From the NCBI RefSeq assembly GCF_905372335.1, contig NZ_CAJPOU010000031.1, positions 1-19,761 on the forward strand: 19,761 nucleotides of DNA, in the 5' to 3' direction. The stretch is from Streptococcus sp. A12 (GTDB lineage: Bacteria > Bacillota > Bacilli > Lactobacillales > Streptococcaceae). This document shows positions 9,427 to 16,610 of this stretch, in pieces (position 1 is the first letter of the stretch; each line of letters begins with the position of its first letter). The position numbers and the translations under genes were made by a program. The notes beneath the pieces were generated by a model. That model was not told where the DNA came from. It did no database searches and saw only the letters and a program-made list of their open reading frames with translations.

Positions 9427-10542
9427 TTATACATTGAAGCGGAATTCCATGATGTCGCCATCTTGAACGACATATTCTTTTCCTTCTTCTCGCAAGCGTC
9501 CTGCTTCTTTTACAGCCTTTTCAGATCCATATTTGACCAAATCATCATAAGACATGGTTACAGCACGGATAAATCCTTTTTCAAAGTCTGAGTGGATAAT
9601 TCCAGCTGCTTGAGGAGCTTTCATACCACGTTTGAAAGTCCAAGCGCGAACTTCTTTTTCACCAGCTGTGAAGTAAGTTCCAAGTCCAAGTAAATGGTAA
9701 GCTGCACGAGTCAACTTATCCACACCTGACTCTGTCAAACCAATGGCTTCAAGAAACTCTTTTTTATCTTCATCGTCTAATTCAGAAATTTCTTCTTCAG
9801 CACGCGCAGAAATCACCACTACCTCTGCATTTTCTGTTTCTGCGAATTCACGAATTTGTTTCACATAATCAATAGAGTCTGGGTCTCCAACAACATCCTC
9901 ATCCACATTCGCTACATAAAGAACGGGTTTAGTGGTCAAGAGGAAGAGACCTTTGACAACTTTTTGTTCTTCGTCTGTGAATTCGATGGTACGAGCTGAC
10001 TTCCCGTCTTCCAGAACTGGCTTAATCTTTTGGAGGACATTAAATTCTGCAACGGAATCCTTGTCCTTTTGCGTACGGGCCATCTTTTCCACACGCGCAT
10101 AGCGTTTATTCACAGATTCTAGGTCAGCCAAAATCAACTCTAGGTTAATAGTATCAATGTCTGCTAGTGGATCAACAAAAGCATCTTCACGACCTTGCTC
10201 CCGCATGACATTTTCATCATCAAAAGCACGTACTACATGGACAATGGCATCCACTTCACGAATATTGGCCAAGAATTTATTACCAAGTCCTTCCCCTTTA
10301 GAAGCACCTTTTACAATCCCTGCTATATCTGTAAATTCAAAGGTTGTCGGAACTGTCTTCTTAGGAGTGATCATTTCCGTTAATTTTTGGAGGCGTTCAT
10401 CTGGAACTTCTACCATTCCAACGTTTGGATCAATGGTCGCAAAGGGATAGTTTGCAGCCTCTGCTCCTGCTTTTGTAATTGCGTTAAATAGGGTTGATTT
10501 ACCAACGTTTGGCAAACCAACGATACCTGCTGTTAAAGCCAT
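9427..10542 (-). CDS. ychF: Redox/ribosome-associated GTPase-family ATPase YchF (OLA1 type)
   Basis: A conserved TRAFAC-class P-loop NTPase that associates with ribosomes and in studied members prefers ATP. The 371 residues carry G1 GLPNVGKS at 9-16, a G3 segment TDIAG at 71-75, and the altered G4 NVDE at 212-215 in place of NKxD; this last feature sets YchF apart from true GTPases. A coiled-coil insertion lies around residues 130-180, and the C-terminal TGS domain (about 285-368) ends in [15 protein letters not shown]. The gene has its own extended -10 promoter candidate, divergent from the lipoprotein gene. The same gene sits between dnaN/DUF951 and pth in other streptococci. Confidence 0.97.
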   Translation of the reverse strand: MALTAGIVGLPNVGKSTLFNAITKAGAEAANYPFATIDPNVGMVEVPDERLQKLTEMITPKKTVPTTFEFTDIAGIVKGASKGEGLGNKFLANIREVDAIVHVVRAFDDENVMREQGREDAFVDPLADIDTINLELILADLESVNKRYARVEKMARTQKDKDSVAEFNVLQKIKPVLEDGKSARTIEFTDEEQKVVKGLFLLTTKPVLYVANVDEDVVGDPDSIDYVKQIREFAETENAEVVVISARAEEEISELDDEDKKEFLEAIGLTESGVDKLTRAAYHLLGLGTYFTAGEKEVRAWTFKRGMKAPQAAGIIHSDFEKGFIRAVTMSYDDLVKYGSEKAVKEAGRLREEGKEYVVQDGDIMEFRFNV

Positions 10543-10577
10543 TTATCTTCTTCTCCGTTCACATTTCAATCCCTTTT

Positions 10578-10606
10578 ATTATAACATAATTCAAAGCACA
10601 AGATAA
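10578..10606 (-). promoter_or_regulatory. ychF promoter candidate
   Basis: On the minus strand, the -10 TATAAT (10583-10578) is preceded by TGT, making an extended -10. A weak -35 TTATCT lies at 10606-10601, 17 bp upstream. It is about 35 nt from the ychF ATG and is divergent from the lipoprotein promoter. Confidence 0.65.
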
Positions 10607-10661
10607 TGAAAAAATGCTCTCTCTTAAAACTAAAAGTCACCTGTCCAATCCTGTAAGAATA

Positions 10662-10670
10662 TGGTATAAT
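10662..10670 (+). promoter_or_regulatory. Extended -10 promoter of the lipoprotein gene
   Basis: TGG then TATAAT (hexamer 10665-10670) forms an extended -10. The sequence 17 bp upstream (TGTCCA) is a poor -35. The start codon follows 30 nt downstream after AAAGGAG. Confidence 0.65.
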
Positions 10671-10700
10671 CAAACCAACAATAATAAAGGAGTTTTCGTC

Positions 10701-11195
10701 ATGAAAAAACTATCAATTAAATCGATCCTTCTGCCTCTTTTAGCAGTCTTTACCCTATTTCTTCTGGGAGCTTGTGGACAAAGTACAAAAAAAGGGTACC
10801 TTCAATTAATTAACCAAGATAAGAAAACTGATATTCGTTTGATTGTTGAATATCAGGGTGATAAAATTCTAAGTACAGATTCTACAACTGTTATTTACTA
10901 CGAAGGAGCAGGATTGCCAAAAGAACAATTAAAAAAAGTTATTGATGAATACGATAAAAAATTCAAAGATGTCAAAGGATTCTCACACTCTGCAGAATAT
11001 AAGGATGACTATCTCGTTGAAAAAACAAAGATTGATTATACCAAGGCAGATTTAAAAGAATTACAAGAAAATCAGTTAATTGCTACACAAGAAAATCAAA
11101 ATGTTGATTACATTGGCTACAAGACAACACTTAAAACCTTTAAGTCTAATGGCTTCAAAGAAGTAAAAGATGGAAAATTTGAAGAATTAAAATAA
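10701..11195 (+). CDS. YehR/DUF1307-type lipoprotein
   Basis: The ATG at 10701 follows AAAGGAG. A longer frame opening at 10614 would run through the promoter and is rejected. The 164-residue product has a lysine-rich n-region, a hydrophobic core and a lipobox LGAC with acyl-acceptor C25, so it should be exported and anchored to the outer face of the membrane. The remaining about 139 residues are charged and soluble, with tandem Tyr/Lys/Asp-rich segments (TTVIYYEGAGLPKEQLKKVI) that fit the YehR family. The role of that family is not known. It is the only plus-strand gene between ftsH and rlmH, has its own promoter, and ends in a symmetrical terminator shared with DUF951. It interrupts an otherwise conserved origin segment and may be a lineage-specific insertion. 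Confidence 0.85.
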   Translation: MKKLSIKSILLPLLAVFTLFLLGACGQSTKKGYLQLINQDKKTDIRLIVEYQGDKILSTDSTTVIYYEGAGLPKEQLKKVIDEYDKKFKDVKGFSHSAEYKDDYLVEKTKIDYTKADLKELQENQLIATQENQNVDYIGYKTTLKTFKSNGFKEVKDGKFEELK

Positions 11196-11198
11196 TAC

Positions 11199-11232
11199 AA
11201 AAGGTTCAGTCACCAAGATGACTGAACCTTTT
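11199..11232. terminator. Symmetrical terminator between the lipoprotein and DUF951 genes
   Basis: Perfect 14-bp stem AAAAGGTTCAGTCA paired with its complement (11199-11212 with 11219-11232), loop CCAAGA. The end bases supply U-tracts in both directions, so it can stop both converging genes. The DUF951 stop codon lies at its right edge (11233-11231). Confidence 0.9.
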
Positions 11233-11422
11233 ACAATACTTTTTTCATTTTTTGATCGAAATCATGACGGCTCATCATGACCATATGATCACAATTACTA
11301 CAACGAATTTTGATATCTGCTCCTACTCGCCGAATTTCCCAACGATTAGCTTTTTTCCCTGTTGCTTTAATAGTACAAGCATGGGGTTTTTTCATTTCTA
11401 CAAAATCACCGACCTGATACAT
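11231..11422 (-). CDS. DUF951 family small protein (YyzM-like)
   Basis: A 63-residue protein starting MYQVGDFVEMKKPHAC. It is a conserved small Firmicute family found just after dnaN. The core WEIRRVGADIKIRCSNCDHMVMM has the CxxC pair near the C-terminus, which suggests a metal-binding or nucleic-acid-binding knuckle. The start at 11422 was chosen because AAAGGA sits just upstream. The in-frame upstream ATG at 11437-11435 lies in that ribosome binding site and would add residues not usual for the family. The gene follows dnaN by 63 nt and ends inside the bidirectional terminator. The function is not established. Confidence 0.88.
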   Translation of the reverse strand: MYQVGDFVEMKKPHACTIKATGKKANRWEIRRVGADIKIRCSNCDHMVMMSRHDFDQKMKKVL

Positions 11423-11452
11423 GGATTTTCCTTTCATCAACATAGAAGACGC

Positions 11453-11479
11453 AAAGCTAGCCTGTTCAATGCTAGCTTT
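11453..11479. repeat. 9-bp inverted repeat between dnaN and DUF951
   Basis: AAAGCTAGC (11453-11461) and GCTAGCTTT (11471-11479) form a perfect 9-bp stem with a 9-nt loop just after the dnaN stop. No U-tract follows on the minus strand, so it is more likely an RNA-stability or attenuation hairpin than a full terminator. Confidence 0.55.
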
Positions 11480-11485
11480 TGGCCC

Positions 11486-12622
11486 TTAATTGGTCCGAAC
11501 TGGTGTAATTAATTGAATGAAGCGTTCAGATTCCTCAGCTGGTACCAATGTAAAGGGACGAACTGCAGAGATGAAGCGAATGACGACTTTTTCACTTTCA
11601 ATAGCTTTCAAAGCGTCAATCAAATAAGTTGGATTAAAGCTGATGTTTAAATCATCTCCCGAAACTGCTTCTGTATCAATTTCTTCATTCACACGCCCTA
11701 CTTCAGGAGAATTGACGTGGGCAGAAACGACCCCACTAGCGATTTCTAATTTAACAGTACCGTTTTGAGTAGCATTAGACAACAGGCGGGCCCGTTCCAT
11801 GGCTTGGCGAAGATGAGCAACTTTAAAGGTTACTTCCGAACTAAACTCTGTTGGAATCAAGCGATCCGTATCTGGATAGTTTCCTTCCAACAGGCGTGTA
11901 TAGAAACTGATATTGTCACTTCTAAATAAAATCTGGTTATTAGCAAAGAAGACTTCAACCTGTTCAATCTCATCTGAAAAGACAGACGTTAATTCGCGTA
12001 AAGAACGGCTTGGAATCACAACATCAAAGTTATCCCCATTTTTTTCAAGGGTAATATTTTTTTGACTCATTCGATGAGAATCCGTTGCCACCGTTTTTAA
12101 TTCCTTGTGATCAGAAAGAACAAAATGAACTCCTGTCAAAATCGGACGACTTTCTTGGGTACTTGCTGCAAAAGCTGTCTCAGAAATGATTTTCTTCAAA
12201 GTTTGAATTGGGAGCGTTAGAGGGTTGCTGGCTGAAATTTCTTGAATGCGAGGATATTGTTCTGCATCTTTTCCTTTAAGGGTAATTTCTGATTTTCCAC
12301 TAACTAATACAATTTGTTTTTGTTCGATTTCTTTCACATCTAAAACGACATCTGGTAGACTGGACACAACATTGATAAAGAAAGTTGCTTCTAAAAGAAT
12401 AGCACCTGGTGTCGTTACTAGAAGGCCTGCATTGTCATCTTTAACAGAAATAAAGTATTCGATTGAGATTTGTCCATTTGATCCAATGAGAGTAATCCCT
12501 TCAGAAGTGACATCAATCTTAATAGTGGATAAGATTGGAATTGCATTTTTTGAACTAATGGCTCTTTTTGTCGTATTTAAAGCTTGTAGGAAATAAGCCT
12601 TGTTAATAGAAAAATTAATCAT
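11486..12622 (-). CDS. dnaN: DNA polymerase III beta subunit (sliding clamp)
   Basis: It forms the ring-shaped homodimer that tethers the replicase to DNA and serves as a docking platform for repair and mismatch proteins. The 378 residues are the usual length. The N-terminus MINFSINKAYFLQALNTTKR, the central ISETAFAASTQESRPILTGV segment and the C-terminal end FTLVPAEESERFIQLITPVRTN are characteristic of three-domain beta clamps. AAGGAG precedes the ATG. It lies 160 nt downstream of dnaA across the DnaA-box/trio region, the standard dnaA-dnaN arrangement. Confidence 0.98.
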   Translation of the reverse strand: MINFSINKAYFLQALNTTKRAISSKNAIPILSTIKIDVTSEGITLIGSNGQISIEYFISVKDDNAGLLVTTPGAILLEATFFINVVSSLPDVVLDVKEIEQKQIVLVSGKSEITLKGKDAEQYPRIQEISASNPLTLPIQTLKKIISETAFAASTQESRPILTGVHFVLSDHKELKTVATDSHRMSQKNITLEKNGDNFDVVIPSRSLRELTSVFSDEIEQVEVFFANNQILFRSDNISFYTRLLEGNYPDTDRLIPTEFSSEVTFKVAHLRQAMERARLLSNATQNGTVKLEIASGVVSAHVNSPEVGRVNEEIDTEAVSGDDLNISFNPTYLIDALKAIESEKVVIRFISAVRPFTLVPAEESERFIQLITPVRTN

Positions 12623-12656
12623 GAGATCTCCTTTTATTATTTTAGTATTAGTAAGT

Positions 12657-12777
12657 TAATAGTAATAGTAGAGTGTGTGGAACATGTGGAAAACTCTTCT
12701 AAAGCCAGACAGGAATTGAAAAGTGCCTTGTTCACAACATGTGGAAAAAGAAACGAGTTTTTCTAGGATTGTCCACA
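12657..12777 (-). other. oriC: oriC unwinding module: DnaA-trios and DnaA boxes in the dnaA-dnaN gap
   Basis: Two abutting DnaA boxes read on the minus strand, TTTTCCACA (12693-12685) and TGTTCCACA (12684-12676, one mismatch to TTWTNCACA). Four bases on lie five tandem triplets at 12671-12657. Read 3' to 5' on the plus strand these are GAT GAT AAT GAT AAT, matching the DnaA-trio consensus 3'-(G/A)A(T/A)-5'. An AT-rich stretch continues toward dnaN to about 12632. Farther toward dnaA are TTGTTCACA (12728-12736, one mismatch), a perfect TTTTCCACA on the minus strand (12748-12740) and TTGTCCACA (12769-12777, one mismatch). This is the layout of the Bacillus subtilis basal unwinding system; function here is inferred from that. 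Confidence 0.85.
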
Positions 12778-12782
12778 TGGGA

Positions 12783-14153
12783 TTACTTTAATTTTTTCTT
12801 GATGGTTTGAATCTCGAGTCTGAGATTGTCATCAATTTCGATCATCCCTTTGATTTTTTCATAAGCATGCATGACCGTTGTGTGGTCTTTTCCTCCAAAT
12901 TCACGCCCAATACGAGGAAGACTATTGTCGGTCATCTCGCGGGCGAGGTACATAGCTACTTGTCGAGCTAGGACAATATTTTGAACCCGTCGAGAGCCTT
13001 TCATTTCATTGACACTGACATTGTAAAATTTTCCAACTTCCGTTTGAATCTTTTCAATAGGAATCACCGTAATTTGTAAGGCTTCATTCTTACGAGCTCG
13101 AATGGCTTCAGCTGCGACATCTATTGTAATATCTTTGATTTTTTTAACTCTTGCCACAAGAGAGATATCATTCAAAGCACCCTCTAAGTCTCGGACGTTA
13201 GAATCAAATTGACCTGCTAGGTATTCGAGTGTATCATCCGGGAAAGTAAAGTCCAGGTCTTCGATTTTATTTCTCAAAATAGCGATTCGAGTTTCAAAAT
13301 CTGGTGGTGTAATATTTTGCGTCAAGCCCCACTTAAAGCGTGTGACTAGACGTTCTTCTAAGCTATCTAAATGATCAGGACTACGATCGCTGGTTAGGAC
13401 AATCTGCTTATTATCCCCATAAAGAGCATTAAAGGTATTAAAGAACTCTTCTTGAGTTGTAACCTTTTTTCCTCCAAGCGATTGAATATCATCAATTAAG
13501 AGCAGATCCAAGTTTCGATAGGTCTTTTTAAAAGTATCCATATCATTAAGGCGAAGACGCTCTAAAAATTCATTGATAAAGGATTCTGCTGGGATGTATT
13601 TTACTCGAGCATTTGGGTAGTTTTCCATAATCTGATTCCCAATTGCGTTGAGCAAATGCGTTTTACCTAAACCGGGTCCTCCATAGATAAATAAAGGATT
13701 ATAAGTGGTAGCAAGGTTTTCAGAAACTGCTAAAGCGGCAGCCAAAGCCCATTGATTTCCGTCTCCACTTACAAAATTATCAAAGGTGTATTTCTTTCTT
13801 AATCCTGTTTGGATAGGAGGCAAATCTACTATTGGAGCAAGGCTCACTGCATAGTCTCTGGTTGTTTCTGAAAGGGGAATAAACTCCTTTTCTTCTTCCT
13901 CTTCTTCAAGATTGAATTGGTAGGAAATGGTTAATTCTACTGCATAAATTTCAAATCCAGCAGTCAGAATCACCTTTGTCATATTCTCTTCCCAGAATAA
14001 TTTCTTTACTTCTGCATCTAAATAAATAACGGCTTCTTGTTGATCGACTTTGATGAGTCTTGAAGTAAGGACAAAATAGTCAAAGATTTCTTTTTTAAAT
14101 GTCTTTTTACTTAATTCAATCACACGATTCCAGAATGTTTCTTCTCTTGACAC
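12783..14153 (-). CDS. dnaA: Chromosomal replication initiator DnaA
   Basis: AAA+ protein that binds DnaA boxes and opens oriC. The 456 residues contain domain I (about 1-80), a short acidic linker with seven glutamates in a row broken only by one lysine (82-90), domain III with Walker [10 protein letters not shown] at 158-166 and Walker B LLLIDDIQ at 217-224, and the domain IV helix-turn-helix signature [11 protein letters not shown] at 420-430. The start codon is GTG at 14153-14151 with AGGAGGG 8 nt upstream. The linker and domain I differ clearly from pneumococcal DnaA, while domains III and IV are streptococcal. Perfect DnaA boxes upstream suggest autoregulation. Confidence 0.98.
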   Translation of the reverse strand: MSREETFWNRVIELSKKTFKKEIFDYFVLTSRLIKVDQQEAVIYLDAEVKKLFWEENMTKVILTAGFEIYAVELTISYQFNLEEEEEEKEFIPLSETTRDYAVSLAPIVDLPPIQTGLRKKYTFDNFVSGDGNQWALAAALAVSENLATTYNPLFIYGGPGLGKTHLLNAIGNQIMENYPNARVKYIPAESFINEFLERLRLNDMDTFKKTYRNLDLLLIDDIQSLGGKKVTTQEEFFNTFNALYGDNKQIVLTSDRSPDHLDSLEERLVTRFKWGLTQNITPPDFETRIAILRNKIEDLDFTFPDDTLEYLAGQFDSNVRDLEGALNDISLVARVKKIKDITIDVAAEAIRARKNEALQITVIPIEKIQTEVGKFYNVSVNEMKGSRRVQNIVLARQVAMYLAREMTDNSLPRIGREFGGKDHTTVMHAYEKIKGMIEIDDNLRLEIQTIKKKLK

Positions 14154-14159
14154 TTATCG

Positions 14160-14215
14160 CCCTCCTATTCATTTTTTACTTGCTATGTTTTTCTTATTTT
14201 ATCATAAAAGGAGGG
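14160..14215 (-). promoter_or_regulatory. Inverted repeat that can mask the dnaA Shine-Dalgarno
   Basis: CCCTCCT (14160-14166 on the plus strand, which is AGGAGGG, the dnaA ribosome binding site, on the message) is exactly complementary to AGGAGGG at 14209-14215. In a minus-strand RNA that includes both, a 7-bp GC-rich stem with a 42-nt loop would cover the ribosome binding site. A weak -10 TATGAT at 14206-14201 would start transcripts lacking the upstream arm. Confidence 0.4.
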
Positions 14216-14217
14216 AG

Positions 14218-14306
14218 TTTTCCACAACTTGTTCTAAGGGAATAAAAAAGAGTTTTTTCCACAATATGTGAATAGTTTTCCCCAATGTGTGTAGAAGTTT
14301 TCCACA
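14218..14306. other. oriC: oriC DnaA-box cluster upstream of dnaA
   Basis: Three perfect plus-strand boxes TTTTCCACA at 14218-14226, 14255-14263 and 14298-14306, and a one-mismatch minus-strand box at 14267-14275 (CTATTCACA). A further one-mismatch site, TTATCCACC on the minus strand, lies at 14363-14371. The first perfect box lies close to the probable dnaA promoter. Together with the dnaA-dnaN gap it gives the bipartite origin common in Firmicutes. Confidence 0.88.
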
Positions 14307-14389
14307 GGTTGGGGATAAGAGAGAAGAAAGTAGAAGTATCAAGTAAGGAGGAGTTTTAAAGAGGTGGATAAATCTGTTAGTTGTGTTAT

Positions 14390-14418
14390 AAAAAATAACA
14401 GCCTCATTTGAGACTGTT
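14390..14418 (-). terminator. parB terminator
   Basis: On the minus strand, AACAG-T-CTCA pairs with TGAG-G-CTGTT (14418-14397, 2-nt loop, one T-G pair), followed by ATTTTTT. The hairpin overlaps the parB stop codon (14406-14404), so it should limit read-through from parB into the origin and dnaA. Confidence 0.8.
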
Positions 14419-15165
14419 AATAATTCGTTGGTATTCATCAAGGTTGTTAAATGAAATATGGATACTACCTTTTTCTTGTTTTGTCAGACGAATTTCTACT
14501 TCGGTTCCTAGCATCTTTTTTAATCTGTTTTCTTCCTGTGCTAAAAAGAGTTCTTTCTCTTTTTTACTTGGCCTTTTCTTTTTTTGACCAACCTTTTCTT
14601 CCAAACTACGAACGCTTAGTCCTTCTTTAAGAGTTCGTTCCAACCAATAGATTTGTAGATCTTCTTTTAAAGGAACTAAAATGCGGGCATGTCCTTGTGA
14701 AATTTGATCATTTTTGATGGCTTCTTTGACAATTGGTGAGAGATGAAGTAAACGGACCATATTGCTGATGTAAGGACGAGATTTTCCCATAAATTGTGAA
14801 ATTTCTTCATGGGTAGCCCCTTTATCAATAAGATGTTGGTAAGATTCGGCCTCTTCAATTGGATTCAAATCTTCTCTTTGTAAATTTTCGATAATGGCTT
14901 GTTTGATCATGTCATCATCTGATAAGTCTCTTATAATCGCAGGGATTTCTTTGAAACCAGCCATTTGAGCTGCTCGGTAGCGTCTTTCTCCAGCAAGTAG
15001 TTCATAACCAACAATCGGAGATTTTCGAACAATAATGGGCTGGATTAATCCATTTTCTTTGATTGAAGCTGCGAGTTCTTCTAATTTCTCTTGTACAAAG
15101 GTTTGACGAGGTTGAAAAGGATTGTTTCGTATTTGCTTTACGTCAATAATATCAATTTTTTCCAT
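14404..15165 (-). CDS. parB: Chromosome partitioning protein ParB/Spo0J
   Basis: CTP-dependent DNA clamp that loads at parS sites and recruits SMC condensin near the origin. From the ATG at 15165-15163 it has 253 residues (MEKIDIIDVKQIR...), matching the streptococcal start. The longer frame up to 15216 runs through a perfect hairpin and is not protein-like. Motifs are the N-terminal GERRYRA CTP-binding box at 59-65, ENLQRE at 93-98, a helix-turn-helix around 116-138 (THEEISQFMGKSRPYISNMVRLL) and a C-terminal dimerisation segment ending EYQRIINSLK. No ParA gene is in the window, consistent with streptococci. It follows htrA by 65 nt. No Shine-Dalgarno is visible before the ATG. Confidence 0.95.
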   Translation of the reverse strand: MEKIDIIDVKQIRNNPFQPRQTFVQEKLEELAASIKENGLIQPIIVRKSPIVGYELLAGERRYRAAQMAGFKEIPAIIRDLSDDDMIKQAIIENLQREDLNPIEEAESYQHLIDKGATHEEISQFMGKSRPYISNMVRLLHLSPIVKEAIKNDQISQGHARILVPLKEDLQIYWLERTLKEGLSVRSLEEKVGQKKKRPSKKEKELFLAQEENRLKKMLGTEVEIRLTKQEKGSIHISFNNLDEYQRIINSLK

Positions 15166-15180
15166 GATGTATATAGCATA

Positions 15181-15210
15181 ACACACCTTTACAATTTCGT
15201 AAAGGTGTGT
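15181..15210. repeat. Perfect 12-bp inverted repeat between htrA and parB
   Basis: ACACACCTTTAC (15181-15192) and GTAAAGGTGTGT (15199-15210) enclose a 6-nt loop. On the minus strand no U-run follows; instead TATGCTATATA comes next, a possible extended -10 very close to the parB ATG. It may be an RNA hairpin at the htrA 3' end or an operator. Confidence 0.65.
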
Positions 15211-15230
15211 TGACACTGTTGTAAATTTAC

Positions 15231-16409
15231 TTAATTTCCAAGATTTTCTGTAGATTTTGTCAGCTCAATGGTAGCTGTTTTTTGCTTACCATCTCTATAG
15301 AAAATGACTTTAATTTTATCACCAATTTGATGAGAATAGAGGGCAGATTGTAAATCTGCAGTTGATTCAATGGTTGTGTCATCGATTTTTGTAATGATAT
15401 CTAATCGACGCAAATATTTGGATGCCGGCATATCATTTTCAACTGAGCGGACAAGAACCCCACCTTTGAGTTTGCTTGGAATGTCTAATTGGCTAAGATC
15501 AGAAGAGGATAGGTTAGCCAGGTCCATCATGGTAATTCCAAGAGCTGGACGAATGACTTTACCATCTTTTTCTAAATGTTCAATAATATTTTGTACATCA
15601 TTTACAGGAATTGCAAATCCCATTCCCTCAACCGCAGTTTGGCCATTTGAAGAGATTTTACTTGAGGTGATTCCGATGACTTGTCCCTGAATATTGATAA
15701 GAGGACCGCCAGAATTCCCTGGGTTGATTGCAGCATCCGTTTGCAACGCTTTTGTAGATACATTTTGGCCGTCTTCTGATTTGAGCTTCACAGTACGTCC
15801 GAGACTAGAGACAATCCCTTGGGTAACGGAATTGGCAAATTTTGTTCCTAAAGGACTACCAATAGCGATTGCGGTCTCTCCAACAGTCAACTTAGATGAA
15901 TCCCCAAATTCAGCCACGGTCGTAACATTATCTGAACTGATTTTAACAACCGCAATATCTGAGAAAGTATCAGAACCAACAACTTCTCCAGAAACTTTAT
16001 TTCCATCTGCAAAGAGAATATCGGCTTTTGTTGCTCCCATTAATACGTGGGCATTTGTTACTAAATAAGCATCTTTACCATCTTTTTTATAGATAACACC
16101 TGAACCTTCACTAGCTACTTCTGGATCAGAATCTGTTTCTCCATTGATGAAGCCTTTTTCAGAGGTTTCAGCATAGGTAATAACAGAAACAACAGCATTT
16201 TTAACCTTATCAACAGCTTCACTAGTTGATGTTGTATTCTTATAAGCACGATTAACTTTGGTAGATTTTATTTCTTGGCTAGGATTTGTAGAATTCCCCT
16301 TGGTAAACTGGAAAGAGGTCAAGGTCCCTAAGATTCCTCCAGTAAACCCAATGACAAGAACAAGTAAAAGTTGCAAAATTTTTTTTAGAAAATTTGATGG
16401 TTGTTTCAT
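15231..16409 (-). CDS. htrA: HtrA/DegP-type surface serine protease
   Basis: A membrane-anchored protease at the cell surface that handles misfolded exported proteins. In pneumococcus it degrades competence-stimulating peptide and limits competence. The 392 residues have an N-terminal membrane anchor (about 10-34), a Ser/Thr-rich linker, a trypsin-like domain with triad H121 (VTNAHVL), D151 (SDIAVVKI) and S233 (GNSGGPL), and one PDZ domain (about 286-385). AGGAG precedes the ATG. A CiaR-type repeat lies in the promoter. parB follows 65 nt downstream and is probably co-transcribed. Its position three genes from comC makes the competence connection plausible here. Confidence 0.97.
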   Translation of the reverse strand: MKQPSNFLKKILQLLLVLVIGFTGGILGTLTSFQFTKGNSTNPSQEIKSTKVNRAYKNTTSTSEAVDKVKNAVVSVITYAETSEKGFINGETDSDPEVASEGSGVIYKKDGKDAYLVTNAHVLMGATKADILFADGNKVSGEVVGSDTFSDIAVVKISSDNVTTVAEFGDSSKLTVGETAIAIGSPLGTKFANSVTQGIVSSLGRTVKLKSEDGQNVSTKALQTDAAINPGNSGGPLINIQGQVIGITSSKISSNGQTAVEGMGFAIPVNDVQNIIEHLEKDGKVIRPALGITMMDLANLSSSDLSQLDIPSKLKGGVLVRSVENDMPASKYLRRLDIITKIDDTTIESTADLQSALYSHQIGDKIKVIFYRDGKQKTATIELTKSTENLGN

Positions 16410-16439
16410 AGTTTTCTCCTATTGTTCCAATTATGGAAA

Positions 16440-16472
16440 AGTATAGACCTAGTTTCTTAATTATAACTTAAA
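16440..16472 (-). promoter_or_regulatory. htrA promoter with CiaR-type direct repeat
   Basis: On the minus strand, TTTAAG-TTATA-ATTAAG (16472-16456) fits the CiaR consensus NTTAAG-N5-WTTAAG. Ten bases further is TATACT (16445-16440) as -10. This repeat-to-hexamer distance is that of CiaR-activated pneumococcal promoters such as htrA. Confidence 0.8.
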
Positions 16473-16481
16473 ATGGAAATT

Positions 16482-16522
16482 TTTTCCACAAGTTGTGGAA
16501 AACTGTGTATAAGTGTGAAAAA
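16482..16522. other. Third DnaA-box cluster, helically phased, in the htrA-rlmH gap
   Basis: Four boxes that fit TTWTNCACA without mismatch: TTTTCCACA on the plus strand (16482-16490), then three on the minus strand at 16494-16502 (TTTTCCACA), 16504-16512 (TTATACACA) and 16514-16522 (TTTTTCACA). The three are in tandem with one-base spacers, a 10-bp period. The first two are an inverted pair 3 nt apart. Confidence 0.85.
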
Positions 16523-16576
16523 CGTGAATATAGAGCCATTTTTTGAAAGATAGATGCTGGCCTATTTGTTGAAGAC

Positions 16577-16604
16577 TTGTGTATAAGTTCATTTGTGTTA
16601 GAAT
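16577..16604 (+). promoter_or_regulatory. rlmH promoter overlapping a DnaA box
   Basis: -35 TTGTGT (16577-16582), 16-bp spacer, extended -10 TGT+TAGAAT (hexamer 16599-16604). A perfect DnaA box TTATACACA on the minus strand (16578-16586) covers the -35. Transcription should begin about 7 nt after the hexamer, at the rlmH start codon. Confidence 0.7.
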
Positions 16605-16610
16605 ATGAAT

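Noticed and set aside
10085..10093. Perfect DnaA box TTTTCCACA inside ychF
   Set aside because: A single isolated nonamer in coding sequence is expected by chance in a window of this size; there is no cluster around it.
14202..14441. 79-codon minus-strand reading frame across the parB end and the dnaA upstream region
   Set aside because: It lies over the DnaA boxes and the parB terminator, has no ribosome binding site and no protein-like composition; it is non-coding origin DNA.
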